Shown here: piece by piece, positions 56,827 to 64,000 of the stretch
Layout: each line of letters begins with the position of its first letter
Position numbering within the stretch: the stretch's first letter is position 1
Assembly (NCBI RefSeq): GCF_003569045.1
Contig: NZ_BFCB01000003.1
Coordinates: 2,728,001 to 2,792,000, forward strand
DNA: 64,000 bases
From: Aggregatilinea lenta
GTDB lineage: Bacteria; Chloroflexota; Anaerolineae; Aggregatilineales; Aggregatilineaceae
Direction: 5' to 3'
Translations under genes and position numbers: made by a program
The notes under the pieces: generated by a model
What the model saw: the letters and a program-made list of their open reading frames with translations, nothing else
Told to the model about the DNA's origin: nothing
Databases searched by the model: none

Positions 56827-58755
56827 ATGCACGCAACACCTGAGACCATCGAGCGCACGCTGGACCGGGTTTTGCTGGAAATCCAGAAGCCGGGCCGCTA
56901 CATCGGCGGTGAATACAACAGCGTCGACAAGGACTGGAACGATGTTGCTTTCCACACCGCGTTTGCATTCCCGGATTTGTACGATCTCGGCATGTCGAAC
57001 CTGGGTTGGATGATTCTGTACGACATCATCAACCGCCAACCGGATATGTTCGCGGACCGCGTGTTCAGCCCGTGGACCGACATGGAAGCGGTCATGCGGC
57101 GCGAGGGGCTGCCGCTCTACGGCCTGAACAGCAAGCGGCCACTTGCGGAATTCGATTTGGTGGGCATCAGCCTGCCATATGAACAATTGTACACGAATAC
57201 ACTGAACATGCTCGATCTGGCAGGCATGCCGGTGCGCGCCGCCGACCGTGACGGACGCTATCCGGTCATCGTCGCTGGTGGGCACGCGTGCTATAACCCG
57301 GAGCCGATGGCGGACTTTATCGACGCGTTCGTGATCGGGGAAGGGGAAGATGCTATCCTCGACATCGCGCAGACGCTCAAGGCAATGCGCGGCGCGACGC
57401 GTAACGAGCAAATGCACGCGCTCGCGCAGATCGAGGGTGTCTACGTGCCGCGTTTCTATAACGCGGCCTACCATGATGACGGGACTATCGACGCCGTCAC
57501 GCCCAATGTGCCGGACGCGCCGCGCATCGTGCGCAAGCGCATCGTGCCAGTGCTGCCGCCTCCGTTCACCAAGTTCCTGGTGCCGCACGTGGACACGGTG
57601 CACAACCGCGCCCCGATTGAGATCATGCGTGGCTGTACGCGCGGCTGCCGCTTCTGCCACGCGGGTATGGTCACCCGCCCAGTGCGCGAGCGCAGCGTGG
57701 ACGAGATCATTGCCGCGGCGGACGAGATCGTGCGTAACACGGGTTTCGAGGAACTGAGCTTGCTCAGCCTGTCGTCCAGTGATTACACGCACGTCATGGA
57801 TCTGGTCCGGCGCATCGGGACGGAATTTCCGGAGCGCGGCCTGAGCGTCAGCCTGCCGAGCCTGCGCATCGAGTCGGTCAGCGTGGATCTGATGGACGCG
57901 CTCAAAGATTCGCGCCGGGGCGGGTTCACCTTCGCGCCGGAAGCAGCTACCGAGCACATGCGCGACATCATCAACAAGTCTGTGCCCGATTCACAGTTGC
58001 TCTCAACTGCGTACGAGGTTTACTCACGCGGGTGGTTGACGATCAAGCTGTACTTCATGATCGGCCATCCCAGCGAGACGCTGGAGGACGTGCAAGCGAT
58101 CGTCAATCTGGCGAAGGCCGTGCTGGCTGAGGGGCGTAAGATTCACGGCAAGAAGGCGACGGTCAACGTGGGTGTGAGCACCTTCGTGCCCAAGCCGCAC
58201 ACGCCGTTCGAATGGGTGCCGCTGGACACACTGGACCAGATTCGCGCCAAGCAGGATCTGCTCAAGCGCGGGCTGCGCGGACACGGCCTGAATCTGCGCT
58301 GGAACAAGCCCGAAGAGACTATGCTCGAAGCATACCTGAGCCGGGGCGACCGGCGGCTTGGCCCGGTAATCGAGCGCGCATGGCAGCTCGGCACCAAGTT
58401 CGACGCATGGCAGGAGCATCACAACCAGGCGGCGTGGGCGCAGGCGTTCGAGGACAATGGCCTGGAAATGGACTTCTACACGCACCGTCCGCGCAGCACA
58501 GACGAGGTTTTCCCGTGGGATCACATTGACGTGGCGGTGAAGAAGTCATTCCTGGTGCAGGACTACGAGATGTCGCAGGTCGGGGAGACGCGCGTGGACT
58601 GTCGCAACCAGTGCTTCGCGTGTGGCATCCTGCCCAAGTTCCGCGACACGCGGATGGAGACGCCCGCCGACGCATGGAAGTGCCCCCCGGTCACGCCGCG
58701 CCACCTACGCGGCAAGAAGGCGGAAGACGTGATTCCGCTGACCGTGCTCAACTGA
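56827..58755 (+). CDS. B12-binding-fold radical SAM protein (TIGR03960-like)
   Basis: 642 residues from the ATG at 56827; the frame is open far upstream but only as shadow of the cyclase gene. The N-terminal region (about 1-190) has a B12-binding-like fold (AFAFPDLYDLGMSNLGWMIL, VVAGGH). The radical SAM core has RGCTRGCRFCHAG (about 278-290; three cluster Cys) and continues with LSLSSSDYTHV. The C-terminal stretch has four further Cys (DCRNQCFACGIL, KCPP) that may bind a metal. This architecture matches TIGR03960 proteins, whose reaction is unknown and which often sit next to ribosomal-protein or RNase genes; the TIGR03936 partner is not seen here. Confidence 0.85.
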   Translation: MHATPETIERTLDRVLLEIQKPGRYIGGEYNSVDKDWNDVAFHTAFAFPDLYDLGMSNLGWMILYDIINRQPDMFADRVFSPWTDMEAVMRREGLPLYGLNSKRPLAEFDLVGISLPYEQLYTNTLNMLDLAGMPVRAADRDGRYPVIVAGGHACYNPEPMADFIDAFVIGEGEDAILDIAQTLKAMRGATRNEQMHALAQIEGVYVPRFYNAAYHDDGTIDAVTPNVPDAPRIVRKRIVPVLPPPFTKFLVPHVDTVHNRAPIEIMRGCTRGCRFCHAGMVTRPVRERSVDEIIAAADEIVRNTGFEELSLLSLSSSDYTHVMDLVRRIGTEFPERGLSVSLPSLRIESVSVDLMDALKDSRRGGFTFAPEAATEHMRDIINKSVPDSQLLSTAYEVYSRGWLTIKLYFMIGHPSETLEDVQAIVNLAKAVLAEGRKIHGKKATVNVGVSTFVPKPHTPFEWVPLDTLDQIRAKQDLLKRGLRGHGLNLRWNKPEETMLEAYLSRGDRRLGPVIERAWQLGTKFDAWQEHHNQAAWAQAFEDNGLEMDFYTHRPRSTDEVFPWDHIDVAVKKSFLVQDYEMSQVGETRVDCRNQCFACGILPKFRDTRMETPADAWKCPPVTPRHLRGKKAEDVIPLTVLN

Positions 58756-58778
58756 GGCGGTGAGTGACAACAAACAAG

Positions 58779-58810
58779 ACGCTCCGGCTAACCACCGGGG
58801 CGTTCTTTTC
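58779..58810 (+). terminator. Terminator of the radical SAM gene
   Basis: ACGCTCCGG (58779-58787) pairs with CCGGGGCGT (58795-58803) around a seven-base loop, followed by TTCTTTT. It sits 24 bases past the stop. Confidence 0.75.
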
Positions 58811-58843
58811 AGGGTCTCCGCGCAACACGGCTGCGTGGGGAGG

Positions 58844-59641
58844 TTATGCCAGGTAGATAGAGCCGAACGTGGTGCTGGCCGTGATGTGCAGGTCGGCGGC
58901 CTTCGGGATGGTGTGGGGCGCATCGAGCCGGACGGACGCATAGATGCCCGGTTCCACTTCCTCGAAGCGCGCCGTATCCACCCGCACGCGGGCAAACGGC
59001 CCCGCCTGGACGTGGATCACCGCGCGGCTGTCTTCGGGGATCGAGATGCGCACGTCGCCCAGGGATGAGCGGGCGTACAGCATGTCGTCGGCATATTCGG
59101 GGCACGCGAGGTGAATGTTGCCCAGCCCGGAGGCGATGTACGCCTTGCGCACGGGCAGGTCGCGCAGATCGAGTTCCAGACGACCCAGGTAGCTGCTGAT
59201 CAGCAGGTCCCAGGGCAGGTCGTCGGCCAGCCCGAGGTCCCAGTCGGCCAGGGAGATCGGCCACGTGTCGCCGCGCCGCAGCACAAGATGCGCCTGATTG
59301 TTGCGTACGGTGAGAGCGGGGCGGGAGCGAGCGGTGTACTGCCCGGCGACGAGGCGGCCTGACTTGCTGCGCAGGGCGCGCAGTTGGACGTCAACCTCGC
59401 CGCTTTCTACCTCGATTGAGCCGGTGCGCACGCTGCCGCGCGTGATGCCAAACGTATGTGCGGCCCAACTCAGGCCAATGTCGCCGCGCAGCAGGAGCTG
59501 AACGGCCAGCACAACCAGGATAAACGGCCAGTAATCGGCGGCGTCGAGGTCGACCAGCAGGAAGTTGTCGAGCAGCAGGACGACGCCCACCGCGATCAGG
59601 ATCAAAGCCCAGAGCCAGGGTGCGCGTGCCTGTGACCGCAT
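58844..59641 (-). CDS. LiaF-like/toast-rack membrane protein
   Basis: 265 residues. Two N-terminal membrane segments (about 8-25 and 35-52; WALILIAVGVVLLLDN, FILVVLAVQLLLRGD) match the DUF5668/LiaF transmembrane region. The rest is beta-rich with short repeats such as VRKAYIASGLGNIHLACP and LYARSSLGDVRISIP, as in the toast-rack/DUF4097 beta-helix folds of cell-envelope stress proteins. Probably senses or buffers envelope stress. It starts seven bases after the sigma-factor stop, so both may share a transcript. Confidence 0.75.
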   Translation of the reverse strand: MRSQARAPWLWALILIAVGVVLLLDNFLLVDLDAADYWPFILVVLAVQLLLRGDIGLSWAAHTFGITRGSVRTGSIEVESGEVDVQLRALRSKSGRLVAGQYTARSRPALTVRNNQAHLVLRRGDTWPISLADWDLGLADDLPWDLLISSYLGRLELDLRDLPVRKAYIASGLGNIHLACPEYADDMLYARSSLGDVRISIPEDSRAVIHVQAGPFARVRVDTARFEEVEPGIYASVRLDAPHTIPKAADLHITASTTFGSIYLA

Positions 59642-59647
59642 CGACCT

Positions 59648-60868
59648 CTATCCCTCCAGCACGTAGTCCTGCAATAACGAGTAGGCTGACGAGTGGCGGA
59701 GTCGGTTGAGCGCCTGCGCTTCCAACTGGCGCACACGCTCGCGCGTGACGCCAATCTCGCGGCCTACTTCTTCGAGCGTGTGCGTTTCGCCATCGGCCAG
59801 CCCGTAGCGCAGCTGCAAGATGTGCGCCTCGCGGTCCGGCAGCCGCTCCAACGCCTGAGCCAGATGCTCGCGCAGCAGATTGGCCGTCACGACCTCGGTC
59901 GGTTGCGGCGTGGTCTGGTCCTCGATAAAGTCGCCAAACTCGGAGTCGGCGTCTTCCTCGATGGGCGATTCCAGACTCACTGGGCGGCGCGAGATCTCGA
60001 TCAGGTCTTCGACCTTGTCCGGTGTGGTCTCCATTGCCGCGGCGATTTCTTCCATCGTCGGGTCGCGCCCCAGGTCTTGCATCAGGCGGTTCGACGTGCG
60101 CCGCAGACGGTTGATCTGGTCGCCCATGTGGACCGGCACGCGGATGGTGCGGCCCTGGTCCGCGACGGCGCGGCTGACTGCCTGCCGGATCCACCACGTC
60201 GCGTACGTACTGAACTTATGCCCGCGCTGGTACTCGAACTTGCGCGCAGCGCGAATCAGGCCAATGTTGCCTTCCTGGATCAGATCCAGAAAGTGCACGC
60301 CGCGCCCGATATATTTCTTGGCGACGCTGATCACCAGCCGGGCGTTAGCGCGCACCAGATATTCCTGGGCGGCGTCGCCATCATTGACCAGCCGGTACAG
60401 CTCGTCGCGCGTGTCCCAATCGAGCGCATCGCCGAACTCTTCGAGCTGTTCGCCCGCGATGCGGCCCGCTTCCATGCGCTTGGCCAGCGCGATCTCTTCT
60501 TCGCCTGTTAGCAGGGGGACGCGGCCAGCTTCCTTCAAGTATAGGCCAACAACGTCGTCCGTGTCCATCGCCTGCTGGTATCCGGCGTCCTGGCTGAGAT
60601 CCTCATAGAGGGCGCTGGGATCCAGCGTTGCTTCTTCACCCTCATCCGCATCCTCGTCCGTGTCATCACGGGCGGGGGGAGCGGCGACGACCTCGATGCC
60701 AGCATTGCCGAGCGCTTCCAGCAGTTCTTCCAACTCGTCGATGTTCTGCTCGACGGTTGGCATCAACGACAGGATATCGTCGTATGTGACAAAACCCTGG
60801 TCGTTGCCCTTGGCCAAGAGCTGATTCCAGGCGGTGTTATCCGATGTAATTGATGTCGTTTCGTGCAT
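59648..60868 (-). CDS. rpoD: Principal sigma-70 factor
   Basis: About 406 residues if the ATG at 60868 is used (AGGA just before), 411 from the ATG at 60883; the frame stays open to 60946 but that part overlaps a terminator. Order of regions: 1.1 (QGFVTYDDILSLMP), acidic linker, 1.2 (DDVVGLYLKEAGRVPLLTGEEE), 2 (IGLIRAARKFEYQRGHKFSTYATWW in two parts), 3 (VPVHMGDQINRLRR) and 4 (LEEVGREIGVTRERVRQLEAQALNRLR). Regions 2.4 and 4.2 match housekeeping sigma factors recognising TTGACA/TATAAT, in line with the promoters seen in this window. Confidence 0.93.
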   Translation of the reverse strand: MHETTSITSDNTAWNQLLAKGNDQGFVTYDDILSLMPTVEQNIDELEELLEALGNAGIEVVAAPPARDDTDEDADEGEEATLDPSALYEDLSQDAGYQQAMDTDDVVGLYLKEAGRVPLLTGEEEIALAKRMEAGRIAGEQLEEFGDALDWDTRDELYRLVNDGDAAQEYLVRANARLVISVAKKYIGRGVHFLDLIQEGNIGLIRAARKFEYQRGHKFSTYATWWIRQAVSRAVADQGRTIRVPVHMGDQINRLRRTSNRLMQDLGRDPTMEEIAAAMETTPDKVEDLIEISRRPVSLESPIEEDADSEFGDFIEDQTTPQPTEVVTANLLREHLAQALERLPDREAHILQLRYGLADGETHTLEEVGREIGVTRERVRQLEAQALNRLRHSSAYSLLQDYVLEG

Positions 60869-60903
60869 TCCTGTTGCAGTCATGGTGCGCAGTATCGTCG
60901 TGA

Positions 60904-60931
60904 CATAAAAACACCCTACCACGAGGTAGGG
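60904..60931 (-). terminator. Terminator after the DUF4340 gene
   Basis: CCCTACC (60914-60920) and GGTAGGG (60925-60931) with loop ACGA, followed on the minus strand by TGTTTTTAT. It ends the GldF/GldG/DUF4340 transcript 34 bases after its last stop and lies just upstream of the sigma-factor start. Confidence 0.8.
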
Positions 60932-60964
60932 CGCTGTACTCAACACCCTCCACTGTGCCGGTGG

Positions 60965-61645
60965 TCAGGGCACAGTATCCAATGGGTCGCTTGTCGACGC
61001 ACCGTCGGGCAGGATTGTCAACTGCTCGGCGTTCGTGACCAAGCTGAGCACAGGTTCCAATATCTCGTCCGGGATGAGATAGATCCGGCTGTCGCCTTGA
61101 GGCCAGATGTAGTGCGCCGTCAAATCTGGATTGCTATCGCCGACCTCAAGAATGACAGGTAGAAATGTTACTCCGGCAGTGTCCCGCGCGGCAAGTCCAA
61201 TCCGGTAACTGGGCTGCGGCGCCAGCCCGTAGATAGTCAGCGCGTCCGGTGTGGCGTCGTACCACTCGGTGGCAGTCATCAGGCCAACCGCATAGGCGGC
61301 CAACTCGACCGGCTGCTGGCTGATGGCGCTTTCGGCTGCCAATCCGTCCAGGCCCGCCGCCTGCGACACCGTCCATTCAGTCGTGTCGTCACGCAGAAGA
61401 AAAAGCCGCCGGGATTGGGTGACGTCTTGCACGTCCAGCCCGTAGATTTGCGCCGGATTCTTGATTTCCTGAAACAAAACGACCGGAGCTTGATCAAGCC
61501 CCGTCTCGTTCGCCTGCAAAAAGAGCGCGAGCTTGGTCGTCGGGTCGTCGAGCATCAGCAAAAGGACCATCACTGCCGCGAGGCAGGCCAATAGGATATA
61601 GCCTAGTTGGCGTTGAGACAAATTTCTGTGACGAATGACAGTCAT
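60965..61645 (-). CDS. DUF4340 domain protein
   Basis: 226 residues: an N-terminal membrane anchor (about 15-33) and an extracytoplasmic beta-rich domain with TIYGLAPQPSYRIGL, close to the YGLxxPxxxV motif of DUF4340 repeats. Proteins of this family are encoded next to GldG-like and ABC-2 permease genes, as here, and probably form part of that complex. The gene starts 15 bases after the GldG-like stop. Confidence 0.8.
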   Translation of the reverse strand: MTVIRHRNLSQRQLGYILLACLAAVMVLLLMLDDPTTKLALFLQANETGLDQAPVVLFQEIKNPAQIYGLDVQDVTQSRRLFLLRDDTTEWTVSQAAGLDGLAAESAISQQPVELAAYAVGLMTATEWYDATPDALTIYGLAPQPSYRIGLAARDTAGVTFLPVILEVGDSNPDLTAHYIWPQGDSRIYLIPDEILEPVLSLVTNAEQLTILPDGASTSDPLDTVP

Positions 61646-61660
61646 CGCAAAGAGTTTAGC

Positions 61661-63328
61661 CTAACGCCGCCGAACCCACCACACCAAACCGCCGCTGATA
61701 AGCACCAATCCGGGCAGCCAAAGCATGGTGATGTAAGCGATGTTCCGGCGCTGCTGGTCGGACACGATCAGCGCAAGCCGGGTCGGATCGGTAATCGGTG
61801 AGAAACTAACCGTTTGCGAGAACCCGGTTAGCCAGTCGATCGTATCGGACCACAGCAGTACGTCCCCCATGAAGTCGGTGGTCTGGAATTCGTTGGAGAA
61901 CGCGTCCGAGTCGCCGATGATGACCAGCCGGGGCTGTACGGTGGACTGCTGCTCGACCGAACGCTGGACTGCGACGCCCATCATCAGCGGGCCGGGCGTA
62001 TCTTCGCCGACCGAATACTCCGGCTGCATCTCTGTACGCAGCCCTTCCAGGTCCGATTCGCCAAACGACGCCTCGGACGAGTACAGCAGCGGCGTGCGCA
62101 CCCAGGACGTCACCGTGCCCTGCTCGATCTCCATTGGGCGGGCGAAGTAGAGCACGATTTGTACGTTCTGCACCCCGCTCAGGATCTCGTGCGTGCCCAC
62201 CTGATCCACGATCGGCGCATACTCGCTGCCGAGCGTGCTGCGTGTTTCGATCACCACTTCGTCTTTGACCGCAATACCGAACTCGGATAGCAGGTATTCG
62301 GCGAAGGGGCTGCCCTCTTCCAAAAACGTGTTCGTGGGCGTTGAAACTGTGTCGATGATGGGCGGATCGGTGAAAATACCCACGCGTCCCCCGCGCTCGA
62401 TGTAGTCCGCGAGGAGTTGGACTTCCGCCTCGTTGAAGCGCGTGCGCGCGCCGACGATCAGCACGGCGCTGGCATCGTCCGGGATGCCCGTATCGGCCAC
62501 TTCCATCAGGCTGAGCGGCTCGACGATGATGCCCTGGTCGGTAAGGCTGACGCGCAGACGCGAGATCCCGACTTCATCGGTACGGCTCACGTCTAGCTCG
62601 GCGTGCCCGGTGGTGAAGTAAACCTTGAACGTCCCGGCGGAAGCAACGGTCAGCAGGCCGGTGGTGATGTTGCGCTCGTCCGGTTCGCCCAGGTACAGCG
62701 GCAGCGCGTCGGGGTTGGTCTCGCCGCTAGCCTCCAGAATTTCGAGGAACAGATCGCCGTCGTAGCCCGACTGGTAGCCGAACCGCAGCGCCACGTCCGG
62801 CTGCTCGTTCGGATCGACGTATTTGACTTCGATCGCGCCGTTTCCCTCCGCCGCATACTGGCGCAGCAGAATGTCCGCCGATTCCTGCTCGCGCAGCGCG
62901 TCGTTGCTGAAGAAGCCGACGATGCGTACGCGGTAGTCCTGCGCCGACAGGCGGTCAATGGCGTCCAGGGTGGGGCGGTTAAGAGAGTACTTCTGCGGCG
63001 CAGTCAGATCGACGGTGATGTTCCGCTGATCGACCAGCAGGTACACGAACACGACAAAGCCGACGAAAAGGATGGTGACCAGGATGCTCGTCGTGCCGTA
63101 GCGCGTCTGCCGTCCAGCCATCCACGCCTGGAATTCGCCGGGCGCGCCCCAGATCCAGAAGCCGACACCCGCCACGCCGATTACGACGCTGGCGAAGACC
63201 CAGATCGACAGCTCGCCACCCAGCAGGTAGATCAGCCCGGCGAGCACCAGGGATACCGCGCCGATGACACTGGCCCAACTCGCCGCGCGGGCGCGCAGAG
63301 TCTCGTGCGGAGCCTGCATCAGCGCCAC
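61661..63328 (-). CDS. GldG-like ABC transporter auxiliary protein
   Basis: 555 residues. Two membrane segments at the N-terminus (about 20-60) and one near 85-105, a large extracytoplasmic domain (about 115-520; TLDAIDRLSAQDYRVRIVGFF, then VYFTTGHAELD, VLIVGARTRFNEAE and GGRVGIFTDPP), and a C-terminal membrane segment with a KRRR-like basic tail (WWVRRR). The domain is the IFT52/GldG-type DUF4350-like fold. It works with an ABC-2 permease; in Bacteroidetes the pair is linked to gliding, elsewhere the substrate is unknown. It overlaps the permease gene by ten bases. Confidence 0.85.
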   Translation of the reverse strand: MALMQAPHETLRARAASWASVIGAVSLVLAGLIYLLGGELSIWVFASVVIGVAGVGFWIWGAPGEFQAWMAGRQTRYGTTSILVTILFVGFVVFVYLLVDQRNITVDLTAPQKYSLNRPTLDAIDRLSAQDYRVRIVGFFSNDALREQESADILLRQYAAEGNGAIEVKYVDPNEQPDVALRFGYQSGYDGDLFLEILEASGETNPDALPLYLGEPDERNITTGLLTVASAGTFKVYFTTGHAELDVSRTDEVGISRLRVSLTDQGIIVEPLSLMEVADTGIPDDASAVLIVGARTRFNEAEVQLLADYIERGGRVGIFTDPPIIDTVSTPTNTFLEEGSPFAEYLLSEFGIAVKDEVVIETRSTLGSEYAPIVDQVGTHEILSGVQNVQIVLYFARPMEIEQGTVTSWVRTPLLYSSEASFGESDLEGLRTEMQPEYSVGEDTPGPLMMGVAVQRSVEQQSTVQPRLVIIGDSDAFSNEFQTTDFMGDVLLWSDTIDWLTGFSQTVSFSPITDPTRLALIVSDQQRRNIAYITMLWLPGLVLISGGLVWWVRRR

Positions 63329-64000
63329 CTCCGGGATTCGAGCACGCGCGTGGTGACGAAGATCATGATTGCGATCAGTCCCAGGAAGAAGACCACGTCC
63401 TCGAAGCGGATCACGCCGATGAGGAAGGACGTCGAATAGTGGGCTTGCAGGCTCAGCGCGCGGATTACCTCAGCCACCGGGCGGTTTTGCATGACCAGCC
63501 CGGCGTAATCCCCCAGCCACAGCAGGAACAGCGCCGCCATGCCCAGGAAGCCCGCCACCACTTGATTTTCGGTCATGGCGGAAAACAGCATGCCGACCGC
63601 CAGCGCGCCGCCGCCGAACAGCCAGATGCCCATGTAGCCGCTGATAACCGGGCCGAGATCCAGTTCCGGGCTGTACTGCACGCCGCTGAAGGTTGTGATC
63701 GCCATCAGGATGACTTCGTAAACCAGCGTCAGCGCCAGAATCAGCGAAAAGTAGAGCCACGCTCCGGCGAACTTGCCGAGCACGATGTCGCCGTCGCGTA
63801 CGGGCAGGGTCAACATCAATTCCAGCGTGCCCTCGCGCGATTCTTCCGCGAAGAGGCGCATGGTCAACAGCGGCGCGAAAAACACGGTGAAGAAGCCAAA
63901 CGCGCTCAGCACGGCGGTTCCGTCCGGCGGCGAGGCGTTAGCGCGCTGCGCCAGGTCGGAGTTGAACAGGAAGCCGGTCAGGATCAGGATCGAGAACGCG
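63319..64000 (-). CDS. ABC-2 type permease, GldF-like (5' end beyond the window)
   Basis: The minus-strand frame runs to the edge of the window, so the N-terminus is missing; at least 226 codons are present. About five membrane segments are visible, with the ABC-2 motif APLLTMRLFAEESREGTLELML followed by PVRDGDIVLGKF (near 63830-63760), typical of GldF/NosY-type permeases. The ATPase partner is expected just to the right of the window. It heads or continues the operon GldF-GldG-DUF4340. Confidence 0.85.
   Translation of the reverse strand, partial: AFSILILTGFLFNSDLAQRANASPPDGTAVLSAFGFFTVFFAPLLTMRLFAEESREGTLELMLTLPVRDGDIVLGKFAGAWLYFSLILALTLVYEVILMAITTFSGVQYSPELDLGPVISGYMGIWLFGGGALAVGMLFSAMTENQVVAGFLGMAALFLLWLGDYAGLVMQNRPVAEVIRALSLQAHYSTSFLIGVIRFEDVVFFLGLIAIMIFVTTRVLESRRWR

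Overview
The window looks like a chromosomal segment of a GC-rich member of the Chloroflexota, probably an Anaerolineae-type heterotroph. This is inferred from the gene mix, not from a marker gene. The mix includes a Hanks-type kinase with a propeller, Roadblock proteins, a type 2 IPP isomerase, a fused CrtY-like cyclase, a GldF/GldG/DUF4340 transporter and a BchI-like ATPase in a context without phototrophy genes. Most genes are tightly packed and often overlap by 1 to 10 bases.

Layout. 1-10.9 kb: a cell-surface and exopolysaccharide region. It holds a G5/propeller lipoprotein, a glycoside-hydrolase/O-antigen-ligase fusion, a macrodomain protein, a UDP-glucuronate decarboxylase-like SDR, a second O-antigen ligase, a GtrA-like protein, a receiver-only regulator and a GT4 glycosyltransferase. 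10.9-17 kb: housekeeping and lipid genes (two hot-dog or small proteins, a BchI-like AAA+ ATPase, acyl carrier protein, type 2 IPP isomerase, HemW). 17-23.2 kb: a six-gene signalling operon (Ser/Thr kinase with eight-bladed propeller, PP2C phosphatase, J-domain/vWA protein, zinc-ribbon/FHA protein, small unknown, OmpR-type regulator) closed by a terminator. 23.2-40.2 kb: pyrG, two Roadblock-type proteins, fhs, a TPR protein, thioesterase, pseudouridine synthase, a nitrilase-fold protein without its catalytic Cys, threonine aldolase, a large GAP1-like protein and an RdgB-type pyrophosphatase.

40.26-52.98 kb: a probable genomic island. A 34-base copy (33 identical) of the 3' end of tRNA-Phe lies at the left edge and the intact tRNA-Phe at the right edge. 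Just inside the left edge is a broken tyrosine integrase. The cargo is an alkaline phosphatase, an ABC-transporter/lipoprotein/thioredoxin set with a His-rich permease loop (metal handling, possibly zinc), a CheB-CheR-PAS protein and a histidine kinase with visibly lower GC, plus gene relics including an HsdR tail.

53-64 kb: carotenoid genes (crtB and crtI divergent from a fused lycopene cyclase) that could use isoprenoid units from the isomerase at 14.2 kb. These are followed by a TIGR03960-like radical SAM protein, a LiaF-like membrane protein, the principal sigma factor, and a GldF/GldG/DUF4340 ABC system running off the right end.

The most interesting items are the tRNA-Phe island, the kinase/phosphatase/J-vWA/FHA operon, and two apparent pseudoenzymes: a nitrilase fold with Cys replaced by Gly, and a GH fusion with the nucleophile Glu replaced by Asn. 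All functions were assigned by reading motifs; no database search was run.
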